In this document: positions 11,127 through 23,665 of the stretch, piece after piece | Layout: each line of letters opens with the position of its first letter | Position numbering within the stretch: position 1 is the stretch's first letter | NCBI GenBank assembly: GCA_903828515.1 | Contig: CAIKMD010000002.1 | Location: forward strand, 248,001-312,000 | DNA length: 64,000 bases | Source of the DNA: an uncultured Rhodospirillales bacterium | GTDB lineage: Bacteria > Pseudomonadota > Alphaproteobacteria > ATCC43930 > CGMCC-115725 | Direction of reading: 5' to 3' | Notes under the pieces: generated by a model | The model's input: the letters and a program-made list of their open reading frames with translations, nothing else | Databases searched by the model: none | What the model was told of the DNA's origin: nothing | Translations under genes and position numbers: made by a program

Positions 11127-12334
11127 GCGCGGACGGAAGCGACGTCCCGGCGCCGAGCGCCGACGCCCTCATCAAAAGCTTCACGATGAATTTCGGGCCG
11201 CAGCATCCGGCGGCCCACGGCGTGCTGCGCCTCGTTCTCGAAATGGATGGCGAGGTCGTCGAGCGCGCCGACCCGCATATCGGCCTCCTGCATCGCGGCA
11301 CCGAAAAGCTGATCGAGTACAAAACCTTCCTTCAGGCCGTGCCCTATTTCGACCGGCTCGATTATGTCTCGCCGATGTGTCAGGAGCACGCTTATGCCCT
11401 GGCGGTCGAGAAACTGCTCGGCATCGATCCGCCGCCGCGCGCGAAGATGATCCGCGTGCTGTTCTCGGAAATCACCCGCATCCTCAATCATCTGCTCAAC
11501 CTGACCGCCTTCGCGCTCGATGTCGGCGCCATCACGCCGCTGCTCTGGGGCTTCGAAGAGCGCGAGAAGCTGATGGAGTTCTATGAACGCGTCTCGGGCG
11601 CACGGTTGCATTCGGCGTATTTCCGTCCCGGCGGCGTTCAGCAGGACATGCCCGCGGGCATGATGGACGACATATCGGGCTTCATCGATCAGTTCCCGGC
11701 TCGGATCGACGATCTCGAACATCTGCTGACCGAGAACCGCATCTTCAAGCAGCGCACCGTCGATATCGGCATTGTGAGCGCGAAGGACGCGCTCGATTGG
11801 GGTTTCAGCGGCCCGATGCTGCGGGGCTCGGGCGTGCCGTGGGATCTGCGCAAGGCGCAGCCCTACGATTCTTATGAGGAAATGGATTTCGACATTCCGA
11901 TCGGCAAGAACGGCGATTGCTGGGACCGTTATCTGGTTCGCTTCGAGGAGATGCGCCAGTCGCTGCGCATCATGAAACAGGCGATCGAAAAGATGCCGGG
12001 CGGTCCGGTTCGCATCAACGACCGCAAGGTCATGCCGCCGTCGCGCGGCGAGATGAAGAACTCGATGGAAGCGCTGATCCATCATTTCAAGCTTTATACC
12101 GAGGGCTATCACGTGCCGGCCGGCGAAACCTACACCGCCGTCGAGGCGCCGAAAGGCGAATTCGGCGTCTATCTCGTCGCCGATGGCGGCAACAAACCCT
12201 ATCGCTGCAAGATCCGCGCGCCGGGCTTTGCCTTCCTGCAGGGCCTCGATTACATGTCGCGCGGCCACATGCTGGCCGACGTGGTGGCGATCATCGGTTC
12301 GATGGATATCGTCTTCGGCGAGGTCGACCGATGA
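11123..12334 (+). CDS. nuoD: NADH-quinone oxidoreductase subunit D
   Basis: This 403-residue 49-kDa-type subunit helps form the quinone-binding site with NuoB. Family motifs include [18 protein letters not shown] with the quinone-site HP-H residues, [12 protein letters not shown], and the C-terminal [19 protein letters not shown] ending typical of the family. It overlaps nuoC by ATGA and nuoE by four bases, consistent with translational coupling through the operon. Confidence 0.97.
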   Translation: MSADGSDVPAPSADALIKSFTMNFGPQHPAAHGVLRLVLEMDGEVVERADPHIGLLHRGTEKLIEYKTFLQAVPYFDRLDYVSPMCQEHAYALAVEKLLGIDPPPRAKMIRVLFSEITRILNHLLNLTAFALDVGAITPLLWGFEEREKLMEFYERVSGARLHSAYFRPGGVQQDMPAGMMDDISGFIDQFPARIDDLEHLLTENRIFKQRTVDIGIVSAKDALDWGFSGPMLRGSGVPWDLRKAQPYDSYEEMDFDIPIGKNGDCWDRYLVRFEEMRQSLRIMKQAIEKMPGGPVRINDRKVMPPSRGEMKNSMEALIHHFKLYTEGYHVPAGETYTAVEAPKGEFGVYLVADGGNKPYRCKIRAPGFAFLQGLDYMSRGHMLADVVAIIGSMDIVFGEVDR

Positions 12335-12942
12335 GCGAAGCACCGAGCGGCGCGCCTTTCGAGCAACCGGCGAGCTTCGCCTTCACGCCGGAGAACCGCG
12401 CCAAGGCCGATGCCTATATCGCGAAATATCCGGCGGGTCGTCAGGCGAGCGCGGTGCTGTCGCTGCTCTATCTCGCGCAGGATCAGCACGATAACTGGAT
12501 ACCACGCGCGGCGATGGATCACGTCGCCGAAATCCTGTCGATGCCGCCCATTCGCGTCTACGAAGTTGCGAGCTTCTATACGATGTTCAACCTGCGGCCG
12601 GTGGGTCAGTACTTCCTGCAGGTCTGCACGACGACACCATGCTGGCTGCGTGGGTCGGATGCGGTGATGGACGCCTGCAAGAAAAAGCTCGGCGTCGGCG
12701 TTGGCGGCACAACGGCGGACAAGAAATTCACGCTGCTTGAAGTCGAATGCCTGGGCGCGTGCGTCAATGCGCCGGTCATTCAGGTGAACAACGCCGATTT
12801 TTACGAGGATCTCGACGGTGCCTCGACCGAGAAGCTGATCGATGCTTTGGCACGCGGCGAGAAGCCGCCCAAGGGATCGGTCATCGGCCGCCAGAACGCG
12901 GCGCCCATCGGCGGGCCGAAGACGCTTACGGAGCTGAAGTAA
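12331..12942 (+). CDS. nuoE: NADH-quinone oxidoreductase subunit E
   Basis: This 203-residue 24-kDa-type subunit carries the [2Fe-2S] cluster N1a. The ligand pattern is [10 protein letters not shown] with a second pair [12 protein letters not shown] 12331 overlaps the nuoD stop and gives the usual N-terminus ahead of [17 protein letters not shown]. The C-terminal tail ([17 protein letters not shown]) is typical of alphaproteobacterial NuoE. Confidence 0.96.
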   Translation: MSEAPSGAPFEQPASFAFTPENRAKADAYIAKYPAGRQASAVLSLLYLAQDQHDNWIPRAAMDHVAEILSMPPIRVYEVASFYTMFNLRPVGQYFLQVCTTTPCWLRGSDAVMDACKKKLGVGVGGTTADKKFTLLEVECLGACVNAPVIQVNNADFYEDLDGASTEKLIDALARGEKPPKGSVIGRQNAAPIGGPKTLTELK

Positions 12943-12943
12943 T

Positions 12944-14230
12944 ATGCTCGCCGATAACGATCGCATCTTCACCAACCTCTACGGCCAGCACGATTGGCGG
13001 CTTGCCGGCGCGCGCTCGCGCGGCGATTGGGACGGCACCAAGGACTTGATCCTCAAGGGCCGCGATTGGATCGTGAACGAGGTCAAGGCATCGGGGTTGC
13101 GCGGGCGGGGCGGGGCGGGTTTCCCAACCGGTCTCAAATGGTCCTTCATGCCCAAGACCAGCGACAAGCCGCGTTATCTGGTCGTGAACGCCGACGAGAG
13201 CGAGCCGGGCACCTGCAAGGATCGCGACATTCTGCGTTTCGATCCGCATAAGCTGGTCGAAGGCTGTCTCCTGGCCGGCGTCGGCATGAACGCGACCGCT
13301 TGCTACATCTATGTCCGCGGCGAGTTCTACAACGAAGGGCTCCATCTTCAGACCGCGGTCGAGGAAGCTTACGAAGCGGGCCTCATCGGCAAGAACGCCT
13401 GCGACTCGGGTTTTGATTACGATATTTATGTCCATCGCGGCGCCGGCGCCTATATCTGCGGCGAGGAAATGGCGCTGCTCGAATCGCTGGAAGGGCGTAA
13501 GGGCCAGCCGCGCCTGAAGCCGCCGTTTCCGGCCGGCGTCGGCCTCTATGGTTGCCCGACCACGGTCAACAACGTCGAGAGCATCGCGGTGACGCCGACG
13601 ATCATGCGGCGCGGTGCGCCCTGGTTCGCCGGCATCGGCCGTCCGAAGAACGAAGGCACCAAGGTCTTCTGCATCTCGGGCCACGTCGAAAAGCCCTGCA
13701 ACGTCGAAGAGGCGATGGGCATCCCACTGAAAGAGCTGATCGAGAAACACGCCGGCGGCGTGCGCGGTGGCTGGGACAATCTGCTCGCGATCATTCCGGG
13801 CGGCGCATCGGTGCCGGTGTTGCCCAAGGAAATTTGCGACACCGTGCTGATGGATTTCGATGCGCTGCGCGAGGTCAAAAGCGGCCTCGGCACGGCCGCC
13901 GTCATCGTCATGGACAAGTCGACCGACATCATCAAGGCGATCGCGCGGCTCTCGCAATTTTACAAACATGAAAGCTGCGGCCAGTGCACGCCGTGTCGCG
14001 AAGGCACCGGCTGGCTGTGGCGGGTGATGGAGCGCATGGTCAAAGGCAATGCCTCGGTCGCCGAGATCGACATGCTGCTCGAGGTTTCTTGCGAGATCGA
14101 AGGCCATACGATCTGCGCGTTGGGCGATGCCGCGGCCTGGCCGGTTCAGGGCCTGATCCGGCATTTCCGTCCCGAGATGGAACGCCGCATCGCGGCCTAT
14201 CGCCAACAAGCCGTCCAGGCGGCGGAGTAA
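12944..14230 (+). CDS. nuoF: NADH-quinone oxidoreductase subunit F (NADH-binding)
   Basis: This 428-residue 51-kDa-type subunit oxidises NADH through FMN. The nucleotide/FMN site [16 protein letters not shown] lies near residue 50, the FMN loop [13 protein letters not shown] follows, and cluster N3 ligands appear in [12 protein letters not shown] plus a later Cys in GHTICALGD. The start is one base after the nuoE stop. Length and order are standard. Confidence 0.97.
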   Translation: MLADNDRIFTNLYGQHDWRLAGARSRGDWDGTKDLILKGRDWIVNEVKASGLRGRGGAGFPTGLKWSFMPKTSDKPRYLVVNADESEPGTCKDRDILRFDPHKLVEGCLLAGVGMNATACYIYVRGEFYNEGLHLQTAVEEAYEAGLIGKNACDSGFDYDIYVHRGAGAYICGEEMALLESLEGRKGQPRLKPPFPAGVGLYGCPTTVNNVESIAVTPTIMRRGAPWFAGIGRPKNEGTKVFCISGHVEKPCNVEEAMGIPLKELIEKHAGGVRGGWDNLLAIIPGGASVPVLPKEICDTVLMDFDALREVKSGLGTAAVIVMDKSTDIIKAIARLSQFYKHESCGQCTPCREGTGWLWRVMERMVKGNASVAEIDMLLEVSCEIEGHTICALGDAAAWPVQGLIRHFRPEMERRIAAYRQQAVQAAE

Positions 14231-14234
14231 CGCG

Positions 14235-16280
14235 ATGCCGAAACTCACCATCAACGGGATTGCGGTCGAAGTACCGAACGGCGCGACGGTGTTGCAGGCC
14301 TGCCAACTGGCCGGTGTCGAAGTTCCGCATTTTTGCTTCCACGAACGTCTCGCCATTGCCGGCAATTGCCGCATGTGCCTTGTCGAACAGGAAAAGGCGC
14401 CGAAGCCGATCGCCGCCTGTGCGATGCCGGCCGCTGACAACATGGTCATTCTCACCGAGAGCGAACGCGCCCGCAAAGCGCGCAAGGGGGTGATGGAGTT
14501 CCTGCTGATCAATCACCCGCTCGATTGCCCGATCTGCGATCAGGGCGGCGAGTGCGATCTCCAGGACCAGGCGATGGCCTATGGCTTCGATCGCGGGCGC
14601 TATCTGGAAAACAAGCGCGCGGTCAAAGACAAGGATTTCGGTCCGCTGGTCGAGACCAGCATGAATCGCTGCATCCATTGCACGCGTTGCGTTCGCTTCA
14701 TCGGCGACGTCGCGGGCGTCGCCGATCTCGGCGGCATCGGCCGCGGCGAGAACATGGAAATCGACACGTTCGTCGGCAAGGCGCTCGAATCCGAACTGTC
14801 GGGCAATATCATCGATCTGTGCCCCGTGGGCGCGCTCACCTCGAAGCCCTATGCCTTCGCGGCGCGGCCGTGGGAATTGCGGAAAACCGAATCCGTCGAT
14901 GTTCTCGACGCGGTCGGCTCGAATATCCGCATCGATTCACGCGGCCCCGCGGTACTGCGCATCTTGCCGCGTCTCCACGAAGACGTGAACGAGGAATGGA
15001 TTTCCGACAAGACGCGCTTTGCCGTCGATGGCTTGGCGAAGCGCCGCCTCGATAAGCCTTATCTGCGTCGCGCGGGAAAGCTCGTCGAAGCGTCGTGGCA
15101 GGATGCGTTCAATCTGATCGCGACGCGTCTGAATGGCGTGGCAGGCAGCAAGATTGCCGCGATTGCCGGCGATCTCGCCGATGCGGAAGCGATGATGGCG
15201 CTGAAGGATTTGATGGCGGCGTTGGGTTCGTCCAACATCGATTGCCGTCAGGATGGTGCCGCGCTCGATCCGTCGAACCGCGCCGGCTATCTCTTCAACA
15301 CGACGATTGCCGGCATCGAACAGGCCGATGCCTGCGTGCTGATTGGCACCAACCCGCGCGTCGAAGCCGCGATCATGAATGCGCGGCTGCGCAAGCGCTG
15401 GCTGCAGGGCGGCTTCCGCGTTGCCGCGTTCGGGCCGAAGCTCGATCTGACTTTCCCGGTGACGTCGCTCGGCGCTGGTCCCGAAGGTTTTGCCGATCGC
15501 GCGCGCGAATTCCTCAAAGACGCCAAGAACCCGATGATCGTGGTCGGGCAGGGCGCGTTGCGCCGCAAGGATGGCGCGGCGATCCTTGCGGCCGCGCGTG
15601 ACTTGGCCGACGGTGTCGGCGCCGTGCGCGAAGGCTGGAACGGGTTCAACGTCTTGCATCTCGCCGCGGCGCGGGTGGGTGGCCTCGATCTCGGCTTCGT
15701 GCCCGGCTCGGGCGGACGTGACGTCGCCGGCATCCTTGCCGGGGCCGAGAAAGGTGAGATCGATTTCGTCTATCTCCTCGGCGCCGACGAGATCGACATG
15801 AATCACCTCGGCCGTGCCTTTGTCGTCTATCAGGGATCGCATGGCGATGCCGGCGCCGCGCGTGCCGACGTGGTTCTGCCGGGCGCGGCCTATACCGAAA
15901 AAGACGCGACCTACGTCAACACCGAAGGGCGGGTTCAATTAGCGCGTCGCGCGGTGTTTCCGCCGGGCGAGGCGCGCGAGGATTGGTCGATCCTGCGGGC
16001 GCTCTCGGGCGTCGTCGGCAAGATCTTGCCGTATGATTCGCTCGCCGCATTGCGCGCCCAGATGGCGAAGACCTATCCGACTTTCCTCGGTGTCGATCAT
16101 GTGCCGCAAGCGGCGTGGGGTCCGTTCGGCAAAAGCGGCGCGCTCGATCCGGCGCCCTTCGTTTATCCGGTCGCGGATTTTTATCGCACCGACATGATCA
16201 GCCGTGCCTCGCCGACCATGGCGGAATGCGCGGCGGTGAAGAGCGCGAGCAGCCAGCCGAAGACGGGTACCCATGGCTGA
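14235..16280 (+). CDS. nuoG: NADH-quinone oxidoreductase subunit G
   Basis: This 681-residue 75-kDa-type subunit holds several iron-sulfur clusters. The N-terminal ferredoxin domain shows [18 protein letters not shown], then the His-Cys cluster motif [19 protein letters not shown] and the ligands [10 protein letters not shown] with [15 protein letters not shown]. The rest is molybdopterin-oxidoreductase-like but non-catalytic. The length matches the shorter mitochondrial/alphaproteobacterial form rather than the longer E. coli NuoG. It overlaps nuoH by eight bases. Confidence 0.96.
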   Translation: MPKLTINGIAVEVPNGATVLQACQLAGVEVPHFCFHERLAIAGNCRMCLVEQEKAPKPIAACAMPAADNMVILTESERARKARKGVMEFLLINHPLDCPICDQGGECDLQDQAMAYGFDRGRYLENKRAVKDKDFGPLVETSMNRCIHCTRCVRFIGDVAGVADLGGIGRGENMEIDTFVGKALESELSGNIIDLCPVGALTSKPYAFAARPWELRKTESVDVLDAVGSNIRIDSRGPAVLRILPRLHEDVNEEWISDKTRFAVDGLAKRRLDKPYLRRAGKLVEASWQDAFNLIATRLNGVAGSKIAAIAGDLADAEAMMALKDLMAALGSSNIDCRQDGAALDPSNRAGYLFNTTIAGIEQADACVLIGTNPRVEAAIMNARLRKRWLQGGFRVAAFGPKLDLTFPVTSLGAGPEGFADRAREFLKDAKNPMIVVGQGALRRKDGAAILAAARDLADGVGAVREGWNGFNVLHLAAARVGGLDLGFVPGSGGRDVAGILAGAEKGEIDFVYLLGADEIDMNHLGRAFVVYQGSHGDAGAARADVVLPGAAYTEKDATYVNTEGRVQLARRAVFPPGEAREDWSILRALSGVVGKILPYDSLAALRAQMAKTYPTFLGVDHVPQAAWGPFGKSGALDPAPFVYPVADFYRTDMISRASPTMAECAAVKSASSQPKTGTHG

Positions 16281-17301
16281 TTTCCTGCGCAATTTCGGCC
16301 TGCCGACGGTCATCCTGGTGGCCGAGATTCTGGCGATCATCGTGCCGTTGCTGCTGGCTGTCGCCTATCTGACCTTTGCCGAGCGCAAGGTGCTGGCGGC
16401 CGCGCAGTTGCGCAAAGGTCCCAACGTCGTCGGTCCCTTCGGCTTGTTCCAACCGCTCGCCGACGGATTGAAGCTCCTGATGAAGGAGACGGTGATTCCG
16501 ACCGGCGCCAATCGCGGCGTCTTCATCGCGGCGCCGATTCTGACTTTCGTCTTGAGCCTGATTGCCTGGGCGGTCATTCCGTTCGACGACGGCATGGTGA
16601 TCGCCAACATCAATGTCGGCATCCTTTATCTCTTCGCGATCAGCTCGCTCGGCGTCTACGGCATCATCATGGCCGGCTGGTCGTCGAATTCGAAATACGC
16701 GTTTCTCGGCGCGTTGCGCGCCGCCGCCCAGATGGTGTCCTACGAAGTCTCGATGGGCTTCGTGATGGTGAGCGTTCTGCTCTGCGTCGGCTCGCTCAAC
16801 CTTTCGGCGATCGTCGAGGCGCAGCGGACGGTGTGGTTTGCGCTTCCGTTGCTGCCGATGTTCATCGTGTTCTTCATTTCGACGCTGGCCGAAACCAACC
16901 GCTCGCCTTTCGATCTGGTCGAGGGCGAAAGCGAATTGGTCGCCGGCTTCTTCGTCGAATATTCCTCGATGACCTTCGCGCTCTTCTATCTCGGCGAATA
17001 CGCTAACATGATCTTGATGAGCGCGATGACCACCGTGCTGTTCCTCGGCGGTTGGCTGGCGCCCTTCGGATGGATGCCGTTCACCGGCGCGCTGGGTCAC
17101 GTCTGGTCGATGTTCTGGTTCTTCGCGAAGATCGCCTTCGTGCTCTTTTGCTTCCTCTGGGTGCGCGCGACCATGCCGCGCTTCCGCTACGATCAGTTGA
17201 TGCGTTTGGGGTGGAAAGTGTTCCTGCCGCTGTCGCTGTTCTGGCTGGTGGCGACGGCGGGCTTTCTGGTGACGTTCGGCTTGTTGCCGGGACAAGGATA
17301 A
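16273..17301 (+). CDS. nuoH: NADH-quinone oxidoreductase subunit H
   Basis: This 342-residue membrane subunit forms the quinone entry channel together with NuoB and NuoD. It shows [20 protein letters not shown], the loop block [20 protein letters not shown] and a series of about eight hydrophobic helices ending [16 protein letters not shown]. All family landmarks are intact. Confidence 0.97.
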   Translation: MADFLRNFGLPTVILVAEILAIIVPLLLAVAYLTFAERKVLAAAQLRKGPNVVGPFGLFQPLADGLKLLMKETVIPTGANRGVFIAAPILTFVLSLIAWAVIPFDDGMVIANINVGILYLFAISSLGVYGIIMAGWSSNSKYAFLGALRAAAQMVSYEVSMGFVMVSVLLCVGSLNLSAIVEAQRTVWFALPLLPMFIVFFISTLAETNRSPFDLVEGESELVAGFFVEYSSMTFALFYLGEYANMILMSAMTTVLFLGGWLAPFGWMPFTGALGHVWSMFWFFAKIAFVLFCFLWVRATMPRFRYDQLMRLGWKVFLPLSLFWLVATAGFLVTFGLLPGQG

Positions 17302-17305
17302 CGAG

Positions 17306-17794
17306 ATGGCGACGATGGACCGCAACGCGTACAGCCTGCTGCTGGCCGAGATCACCTCGGGCTTGTGGCTGACGCTCAAATACATGTTCAAGCAGCCGGT
17401 GACGGTGAACTATCCGTATGAGAAGGGGCCGCTCAGCCCGCGCTTCCGCGGCGAGCACGCGCTGCGCCGCTATGCGAATGGCGAAGAACGCTGCATTGCC
17501 TGCAAGCTGTGCGAGGCCGTGTGCCCGGCGCTCGCCATCACGATCGAAGCCGAGCCGCGCGACGACGGCAGCCGCCGCACCACGCGCTACGACATCGACA
17601 TGACCAAATGCATCTATTGCGGTTTCTGTCAGGAAGCCTGTCCGGTCGACGCGATCGTCGAGGGCCCGAATTTCGAATTCGCCGCGGAGACCCGCGAGGA
17701 GCTTTTCTACAATAAGGAAAAGCTGCTCTCGAACGGCGACCGGTGGGAGGCGGAGATCGCGAATAATATCGCGCTCGACGCGCCGTATCGCTGA
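17306..17794 (+). CDS. nuoI: NADH-quinone oxidoreductase subunit I
   Basis: This 162-residue ferredoxin-like subunit has two [4Fe-4S] motifs, [12 protein letters not shown] and [12 protein letters not shown], for clusters N6a and N6b. The N-terminus contains the amphipathic segment that anchors it to the membrane arm and ends with [21 protein letters not shown]. It meets nuoJ by a one-base overlap (TGATG). Confidence 0.97.
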   Translation: MATMDRNAYSLLLAEITSGLWLTLKYMFKQPVTVNYPYEKGPLSPRFRGEHALRRYANGEERCIACKLCEAVCPALAITIEAEPRDDGSRRTTRYDIDMTKCIYCGFCQEACPVDAIVEGPNFEFAAETREELFYNKEKLLSNGDRWEAEIANNIALDAPYR

Positions 17795-18420
17795 TGGACG
17801 TCGGAACCGTCATTCACGCGATCTGCTTCTACGCTTTCGCCGGCGTGGCGGTGGCGTCGGGCGTCATGGTGATCGCGGCCCGGAACCCGGTTCATTCGGT
17901 GCTGTTCCTGATTCTCGCCTTCTTCAACGCGGCCGGGCTGTTCGTGCTGCTGGGCGCCGAGTTCCTGGCGATGATCCTGGTCATCGTCTATGTCGGCGCC
18001 GTCGCGGTGCTGTTCCTCTTCGTCGTGATGATGCTCGACATCAATTTCACCGCGCTGCGGCAAGGCGCGTTGCAATATCTCCCGATCGGCGCGCTGATCG
18101 GTTTGATTCTGCTGGTCGAACTCGTCTTGGTGTTCGGTGCGTGGACGATGGCGCCCGATTTCGCGGCATCCGCCGTCGCGCCGACGCCGCCGATCGCGCA
18201 GGTGACCAATACGGCCGCTTTGGGCGCGCTGCTCTACACGCGGTACATCTACGCGTTTCAGGTATCCGGTCTCATTCTGCTGGTCGCCATGATCGGTGCG
18301 ATCGTCCTGACCTTGCGCGGGCGCGAGGGTGTCCGGCGCCAGAAGATTTCGACCCAGGTGTCGCGGGCCCGCGCGGATGCGGTCGAAGTGGTCAAAGTCC
18401 GGCCGCGGCAGGGGGTGTAA
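17794..18420 (+). CDS. nuoJ: NADH-quinone oxidoreductase subunit J
   Basis: This 208-residue membrane subunit has five predicted hydrophobic helices. Family blocks are [46 protein letters not shown] (helix 3 with the pi-bulge region) and the distal [19 protein letters not shown]. The basic C-terminal tail is cytoplasmic. Confidence 0.95.
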   Translation: MDVGTVIHAICFYAFAGVAVASGVMVIAARNPVHSVLFLILAFFNAAGLFVLLGAEFLAMILVIVYVGAVAVLFLFVVMMLDINFTALRQGALQYLPIGALIGLILLVELVLVFGAWTMAPDFAASAVAPTPPIAQVTNTAALGALLYTRYIYAFQVSGLILLVAMIGAIVLTLRGREGVRRQKISTQVSRARADAVEVVKVRPRQGV

Positions 18421-18424
18421 CGAC

Positions 18425-18736
18425 ATGCTCGAAATCGGTCTGGCTCATTACCTGACGGTCGCGGCGATCCTCTTCACGCTCGGCATCTTCGGCATTTTCC
18501 TGAACCGCAAGAACGTGATCATCATCCTGATGTCGGTCGAGCTGATGCTCCTGGCGGTCAACATCAACTTCGTCGCTTTTTCGTCTTTCCTGAACGATCT
18601 CGTCGGCCAGATCTTCGCCATGTTCGTCCTGACCGTGGCGGCAGCCGAGGCCGCGATCGGGCTCGCGATCCTGGTGGTTTACTTCCGCAATCGCGGGACC
18701 ATCGCGGTCGAAGACATCAACCTGATGAAAGGCTGA
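18425..18736 (+). CDS. nuoK: NADH-quinone oxidoreductase subunit K
   Basis: This 103-residue three-helix subunit belongs to the MrpC-like family. It starts [20 protein letters not shown] and has the conserved intramembrane acidic residues in [14 protein letters not shown] and [13 protein letters not shown], which take part in proton transfer. ATG 18425 gives the normal length; the in-frame region upstream lies inside nuoJ. Confidence 0.96.
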   Translation: MLEIGLAHYLTVAAILFTLGIFGIFLNRKNVIIILMSVELMLLAVNINFVAFSSFLNDLVGQIFAMFVLTVAAAEAAIGLAILVVYFRNRGTIAVEDINLMKG

Positions 18737-18743
18737 GCCGCCC

Positions 18744-20675
18744 GTGCCCGTCGCCGCCGTCTTCCTGCCGCTCGTCGCGTCGTTCATCGCCGGATTTTTC
18801 GGCCGCTGGATCGGCGACCGCGGGGCACAGCTCGTCACTTGCGCCGCGATGCTGATCGCAGCCGCGCTCGGCATCACGCTTTTCGTCCAGGTTGGGCTGC
18901 ACGGTCAGTCGCGCGTCGTCGACCTGCTTAACTGGATGGATACGGGCGATCTGCAGGTCCAGTGGTCGCTGCGGTTCGATGCGCTCTCGGCGACGATGGT
19001 CGCGGTGGTGACGATCGTGTCGGCGATGGTCCATGTCTATTCGGTTGGCTACATGGCGCACGATCATTCGATCCCGCGCTTCATGTCCTATCTCAGCATC
19101 TTCACCTTCTTCATGCTGATGCTGGTGACTGCCGACAACTTCGTTCAGCTTTTCTTCGGCTGGGAGGGTGTCGGCCTCGCGTCTTATCTGCTGATCGGCT
19201 TCTGGTTCGATCGGCCCTCGGCCAATGCGGCCGCGATCAAGGCCTTCGTGGTCAACCGCGTCGGCGATTTCGGCTTCGCGCTCGGCATTTTCGCGGTCTA
19301 CTACCTGTTCGGCTCGCTGCAATTCGACACGGTGTTCGCGGCCGCACCCGAGGTCGCCAAGTCCTCGCTCAATTTCCTTGGTCATAACTACCCCGCGCTG
19401 ACCGTGACCTGTCTTCTGCTGTTCGTCGGCGCGATGGGCAAATCGGCGCAGCTCGGTCTGCACACCTGGTTGCCGGACGCGATGGAAGGTCCAACCCCGG
19501 TCTCGGCCTTGATTCATGCCGCGACGATGGTGACGGCCGGCGTGTTCATGCTCGCGCGGCTGTCGCCGCTGTTCGAATACTCGGAAACCGCGCTTGCCGT
19601 GGTGGTGGTGGTCGGCGGCACGACGGCGATGTTCGCCGCCAGCGTCGGCATGGCCCAGAACGACATCAAGCGCGTCATCGCCTATTCGACCTGCAGCCAG
19701 CTCGGCTACATGTTCTTCGCCGCGGGCGTTTCCGCTTACGGCGCCGCGATGTTCCATTTGATGACCCACGCCTTCTTCAAGGCGCTGCTGTTCCTTGGCG
19801 CCGGCTCGGTGATCCACGCCATGTCGGGCGAACAGGACATGCGCAAGATGGGCGGCATCCGCTATCTCATCCCCTACACGTATATCCTGATGTGGATTGG
19901 CAGCCTGGCGCTCGCCGGCATCTGGCCTTTCGCCGGCTACTATTCCAAGGACACGATCCTCGAAGCCTCCTATGCCGCCGGCACCGGGGTCGGACTTTAT
20001 GCGTATTGGGTCGGTATCGTGGTGGCTTTCCTGACCGCCTTCTATTCCTGGCGGCTCATTTTCATGACGTTCCACGGCAAGACCCGCGCGAGTCACGACG
20101 TCATGCATCACGCCCATGAATCGCCGCCGGTGATGTTGTGGCCGCTTTATGTTCTGGCGGCCGGCGCGATCGTCGCGGGGTTCCTTGGGTTCAACCATTT
20201 CGTCGGCGAAGAGCACGAGGGTTTCTGGCGCGAGGCAATCTTCGTGCTGCCCGCGCATGACACGCTGGGTCGGATCGAGGAATTGCCGATGTGGGTCTCG
20301 AAGCTCCCCCTCGTGGTGGCGCTGCTCGGTATCTTCTCGGCCTGGGTTGCGTATATCTGGCGGCCCGGCATCCCCACTTGGGTGACCAGCCATTTCCGGC
20401 CGATCTACCTCTTCGTGCTCAACAAGTGGTATTTCGACGAACTCTATGATGCCGTCTTCGTGCGGCCGGCTTTCGCGATCGGCCATGGCTTGTGGAAGAA
20501 GGGCGACGGTGCGGTGATCGACGGGCTTGGTCCCGATGGTCTCGCCGAAACCACGCGCGGTCTCTCGGTCTGGGCCAGCCGGCTGCAAACCGGATACCTC
20601 TATCACTATGCTTTCGCCATGCTGATCGGCGTGGTGGCGCTGGTGTCTTGGTATCTCCTGTTCCAGATCGGATGA
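18744..20675 (+). CDS. nuoL: NADH-quinone oxidoreductase subunit L
   Basis: This 643-residue antiporter-like subunit carries one proton channel and the long lateral helix of Complex I. Motifs are [18 protein letters not shown], the [28 protein letters not shown] region, and the lysine helix around [22 protein letters not shown] chose GTG 18744, seven bases after the nuoK stop; it yields [13 protein letters not shown] at the N-terminus, as in homologues. The stop overlaps nuoM. Confidence 0.96.
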   Translation: MPVAAVFLPLVASFIAGFFGRWIGDRGAQLVTCAAMLIAAALGITLFVQVGLHGQSRVVDLLNWMDTGDLQVQWSLRFDALSATMVAVVTIVSAMVHVYSVGYMAHDHSIPRFMSYLSIFTFFMLMLVTADNFVQLFFGWEGVGLASYLLIGFWFDRPSANAAAIKAFVVNRVGDFGFALGIFAVYYLFGSLQFDTVFAAAPEVAKSSLNFLGHNYPALTVTCLLLFVGAMGKSAQLGLHTWLPDAMEGPTPVSALIHAATMVTAGVFMLARLSPLFEYSETALAVVVVVGGTTAMFAASVGMAQNDIKRVIAYSTCSQLGYMFFAAGVSAYGAAMFHLMTHAFFKALLFLGAGSVIHAMSGEQDMRKMGGIRYLIPYTYILMWIGSLALAGIWPFAGYYSKDTILEASYAAGTGVGLYAYWVGIVVAFLTAFYSWRLIFMTFHGKTRASHDVMHHAHESPPVMLWPLYVLAAGAIVAGFLGFNHFVGEEHEGFWREAIFVLPAHDTLGRIEELPMWVSKLPLVVALLGIFSAWVAYIWRPGIPTWVTSHFRPIYLFVLNKWYFDELYDAVFVRPAFAIGHGLWKKGDGAVIDGLGPDGLAETTRGLSVWASRLQTGYLYHYAFAMLIGVVALVSWYLLFQIG

Positions 20676-22192
20676 GCAGCGCGATGGCGAACTGGCCGCT
20701 TCTCTCCCTTGTCACCTTCCTGCCGCTCGTCGGCGTGGGGTTCATTCTGCTTTTGCGCGGCGACGGCGACGAGGTCGCGCGCAACGCGCGCTGGGTCGCG
20801 CTGTGGACCTCGCTGCTCGACTTTGCCTTGTCGATCGTGATCTGGGTGAATTTCGATGCCACGACGGCGGATTTCCAGTTCGTCGAGCAGGCGCAATGGC
20901 TGCCGCAATTCCACATCGCCTATCAGATGGGGATCGACGGCATCTCGCTGTTCTTCGTCGTGCTCTCGGCGTTCTTGACGCCGATCTGCGTCGTTTCGAG
21001 CTGGACGTCGGTCAAGATGCGCGTGAAGGAATACATGATCGCCTTCCTCGTACTTGAGACCTTGATGATCGGCATGTTCTGTGCGCTCGATCTCGTGCTG
21101 TTCTACATGTTCTTCGAGGGCGTGCTGATCCCGATGTTCCTGATCATCGGCGTGTGGGGCGGGCCGCGCCGCGTCTATGCCGCGTTCAAGTTCTTCCTCT
21201 ATACGCTGCTCGGCTCGGTGCTGATGCTGCTCGCCATTCTGGCGATCTATTTCCAGGTCGGCTCGACCGATATCGTCGAGGCACTGAATTACGATTTCCC
21301 GCCGCACATGCAGACCTGGTTGTGGCTCGCTTTCTTCGCGTCCTTCGCGGTCAAAGTCCCGATGTGGCCGGTTCATACCTGGCTGCCCGATGCGCATGTC
21401 GAGGCGCCGACCGCCGGTTCGGTGATCCTGGCCGGCGTGCTCCTGAAAATGGGCGGCTACGGCTTCATCCGTTTCTCGTTGCCGATGTTCCCCGATGCGA
21501 CGGCCTATTTCACGCCGATGGTCTATGTGCTGAGTGTGATTGCGATCATTTATACCTCGCTGGTGGCGCTCGCCCAGGAGGACATGAAGAAGCTGATCGC
21601 CTATTCGTCGGTCGCTCATATGGGCATCGTCACCATGGGCATCTTCACCGTGACCTCGGAAGGGTTGCAGGGGGCGATGATCCAGATGCTGAGCCACGGC
21701 GTGGTTTCGGCTGCCTTGTTCCTTTGCGTCGGCGTCGTCTATGACCGCCTGCACACGCGTGAGATTGCCCGCTATGGCGGTCTGGTCACCATCATGCCGA
21801 AATACGCCTTCGTGTTCATGGTGTTCATGCTGGCGTCGGTCGGCCTGCCGGGCACGTCGGGCTTCGTCGGCGAGTTCCTGTCGCTGATGGGCGCGTTCCA
21901 GGCCAATACCTGGGTCGCGCTGTTCGCCACCACCGGCCTGATCCTCGGTGCGGTCTATATGCTCTATCTCTATCGCCGTGTCGTGTTCGGCGTCATCACG
22001 CATGAAGACGTGCGCGCGATGCTCGATCTCAACTGGCGTGAAATCGTGGTCTTCGTCCCGATGATCGCGGTCGTGCTGTGGATGGGCATCTACCCGAATT
22101 CCTTCCTGAAGCCGATCCAGCCCTCGGTCGCCAATCTGGTCGAGAGCCTGCAATCGGCCCGCGAAACCGGCCACCACTATGCGGCGCGATAG
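20672..22192 (+). CDS. nuoM: NADH-quinone oxidoreductase subunit M
   Basis: This 506-residue antiporter-like proton channel subunit has [45 protein letters not shown] and the helix around [21 protein letters not shown] 20672 overlaps the nuoL stop (ATGA); a second in-frame ATG at 20684 would also serve, and I cannot tell which is used. Confidence 0.96.
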   Translation: MSSAMANWPLLSLVTFLPLVGVGFILLLRGDGDEVARNARWVALWTSLLDFALSIVIWVNFDATTADFQFVEQAQWLPQFHIAYQMGIDGISLFFVVLSAFLTPICVVSSWTSVKMRVKEYMIAFLVLETLMIGMFCALDLVLFYMFFEGVLIPMFLIIGVWGGPRRVYAAFKFFLYTLLGSVLMLLAILAIYFQVGSTDIVEALNYDFPPHMQTWLWLAFFASFAVKVPMWPVHTWLPDAHVEAPTAGSVILAGVLLKMGGYGFIRFSLPMFPDATAYFTPMVYVLSVIAIIYTSLVALAQEDMKKLIAYSSVAHMGIVTMGIFTVTSEGLQGAMIQMLSHGVVSAALFLCVGVVYDRLHTREIARYGGLVTIMPKYAFVFMVFMLASVGLPGTSGFVGEFLSLMGAFQANTWVALFATTGLILGAVYMLYLYRRVVFGVITHEDVRAMLDLNWREIVVFVPMIAVVLWMGIYPNSFLKPIQPSVANLVESLQSARETGHHYAAR

Positions 22193-22201
22193 AGAACGGA
22201 C

Positions 22202-23665
22202 ATGATTCACTTCGCGCTCTCCGATTTCCTGCCCGCGCTGCCCGAGATGTTTCTCGCCGCCGCGGCTTTGGCGTTGCTGATCCTCGGGGTCTGCCAGGGC
22301 GACCGCTCGGCGCGCGAGATCGCCTGGCTGTCGGTCTTGGCGCTGGTGGTGACGTTCGCCTTGGTGGCGGCGCCCTTGCACGCCCACGGGCCCGAGCGGC
22401 AGATCAGCTTCTACGGCATGTTCGTGACCGACGGCTTTGGCGCGTTTTCGAAGATGCTGGTGCTGGCGGGGTCCGCGCTCTCGCTGATCGTCGCGATGCG
22501 CTACAACGAACAGGAAGGGATCGCGCGGCCGGAATATCCGGTGCTGGTGCTGCTCGCGACCGTCGGCATGATGGCGATGGTCTCGGCCAACGATCTCATC
22601 TCGCTCTATGTCGGCCTCGAACTGCAAAGCCTTGCGCTCTATGTCCTTGCCGCGTTCCAGCGCGACACACTGCGCTCGACCGAGGCGGGCCTGAAATATT
22701 TCGTTCTCGGCGCGCTCGCCTCGGGCATGCTGCTTTACGGCGCGTCGATGGTTTACGGCTTTGCCGGAACGACAGCTTTCGACACGCTGGCAAGGGATTT
22801 CGCCGATGGCGGTACCGCCTCGATTGGGCTGGTCATCGGCATCGTGCTGATCGCTGTCGGTCTGGCCTTCAAGGTTTCGGCGGTGCCGTTCCACATGTGG
22901 ACGCCCGACGTCTACGAGGGCGCGCCGACGCCGGTCACCGCGTTCTTCTCGGTCGCGCCGAAGATTGCCGCCATGTCGCTGTTCATTCGCGTCATGGTCG
23001 GGCCGTTCGGCGGGCTGCTGGTCGAATGGCGCCAGGTGATCTGGTTCATCGCGGTCGCCTCGATGCTTTTGGGCGCCTTCGCCGCGCTCAATCAGACCAA
23101 CATCAAACGACTGATGGCCTACAGCTCGATCGGCCATGTCGGCTATGCGCTGATCGGTCTTGCCGCCGGCAGCGCGATCGGCGTGCGCGGCATCCTCGTC
23201 TATCTCGCGATCTATCTGTTCATGAACATCGGCACCTTCACGGTGATCCTGTGCATGCGGCGCGACGGCAAGCTGGTCGAGAACATCGACGAACTCGCCG
23301 GCTTGTCGCGCACGCAACCGGGCATGGCGCTGGCGCTCGCGATCTTCATGTTCTCGATGGCGGGCATTCCGCCCTTGGCCGGATTCTTCGCCAAACTCTA
23401 CGTCTTCCTCGCGGCCATTGATGCCGGGCTCTACGGGTTGGCCGTGATCGGCGTGCTGGCGAGCGTGGTGGGCGCGTTCTACTACCTGCGCATCGTCAAG
23501 CTGATGTATTTCGACGAGCCCAAAGGCGCGTTCGACAAGCCGATCGGTCGCGAGATGCAGGCCGTTCTGGTGCTGACGGCGCTGGTGATCCTGTTCTTCT
23601 TCGCGTGGCCCGGTCTGCTGGTCGACGGCGCCGATGCGGTCGCATCGGCCCTCTTCTCCGGATGA
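22202..23665 (+). CDS. nuoN: NADH-quinone oxidoreductase subunit N
   Basis: This 487-residue third antiporter-like subunit has [47 protein letters not shown] and [22 protein letters not shown]. It completes a full nuoA-N set with no inserted foreign genes. It overlaps birA by four bases, so the biotin ligase is probably translated from the tail of the nuo mRNA. Confidence 0.96.
   Translation: MIHFALSDFLPALPEMFLAAAALALLILGVCQGDRSAREIAWLSVLALVVTFALVAAPLHAHGPERQISFYGMFVTDGFGAFSKMLVLAGSALSLIVAMRYNEQEGIARPEYPVLVLLATVGMMAMVSANDLISLYVGLELQSLALYVLAAFQRDTLRSTEAGLKYFVLGALASGMLLYGASMVYGFAGTTAFDTLARDFADGGTASIGLVIGIVLIAVGLAFKVSAVPFHMWTPDVYEGAPTPVTAFFSVAPKIAAMSLFIRVMVGPFGGLLVEWRQVIWFIAVASMLLGAFAALNQTNIKRLMAYSSIGHVGYALIGLAAGSAIGVRGILVYLAIYLFMNIGTFTVILCMRRDGKLVENIDELAGLSRTQPGMALALAIFMFSMAGIPPLAGFFAKLYVFLAAIDAGLYGLAVIGVLASVVGAFYYLRIVKLMYFDEPKGAFDKPIGREMQAVLVLTALVILFFFAWPGLLVDGADAVASALFSG

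Noticed and set aside
18717-23317. Very long minus-strand open frames opposite nuoL, nuoM and nuoN
   Set aside because: They are His/Arg/Asp-rich mirror translations of hydrophobic membrane proteins; the plus-strand genes are unambiguous.
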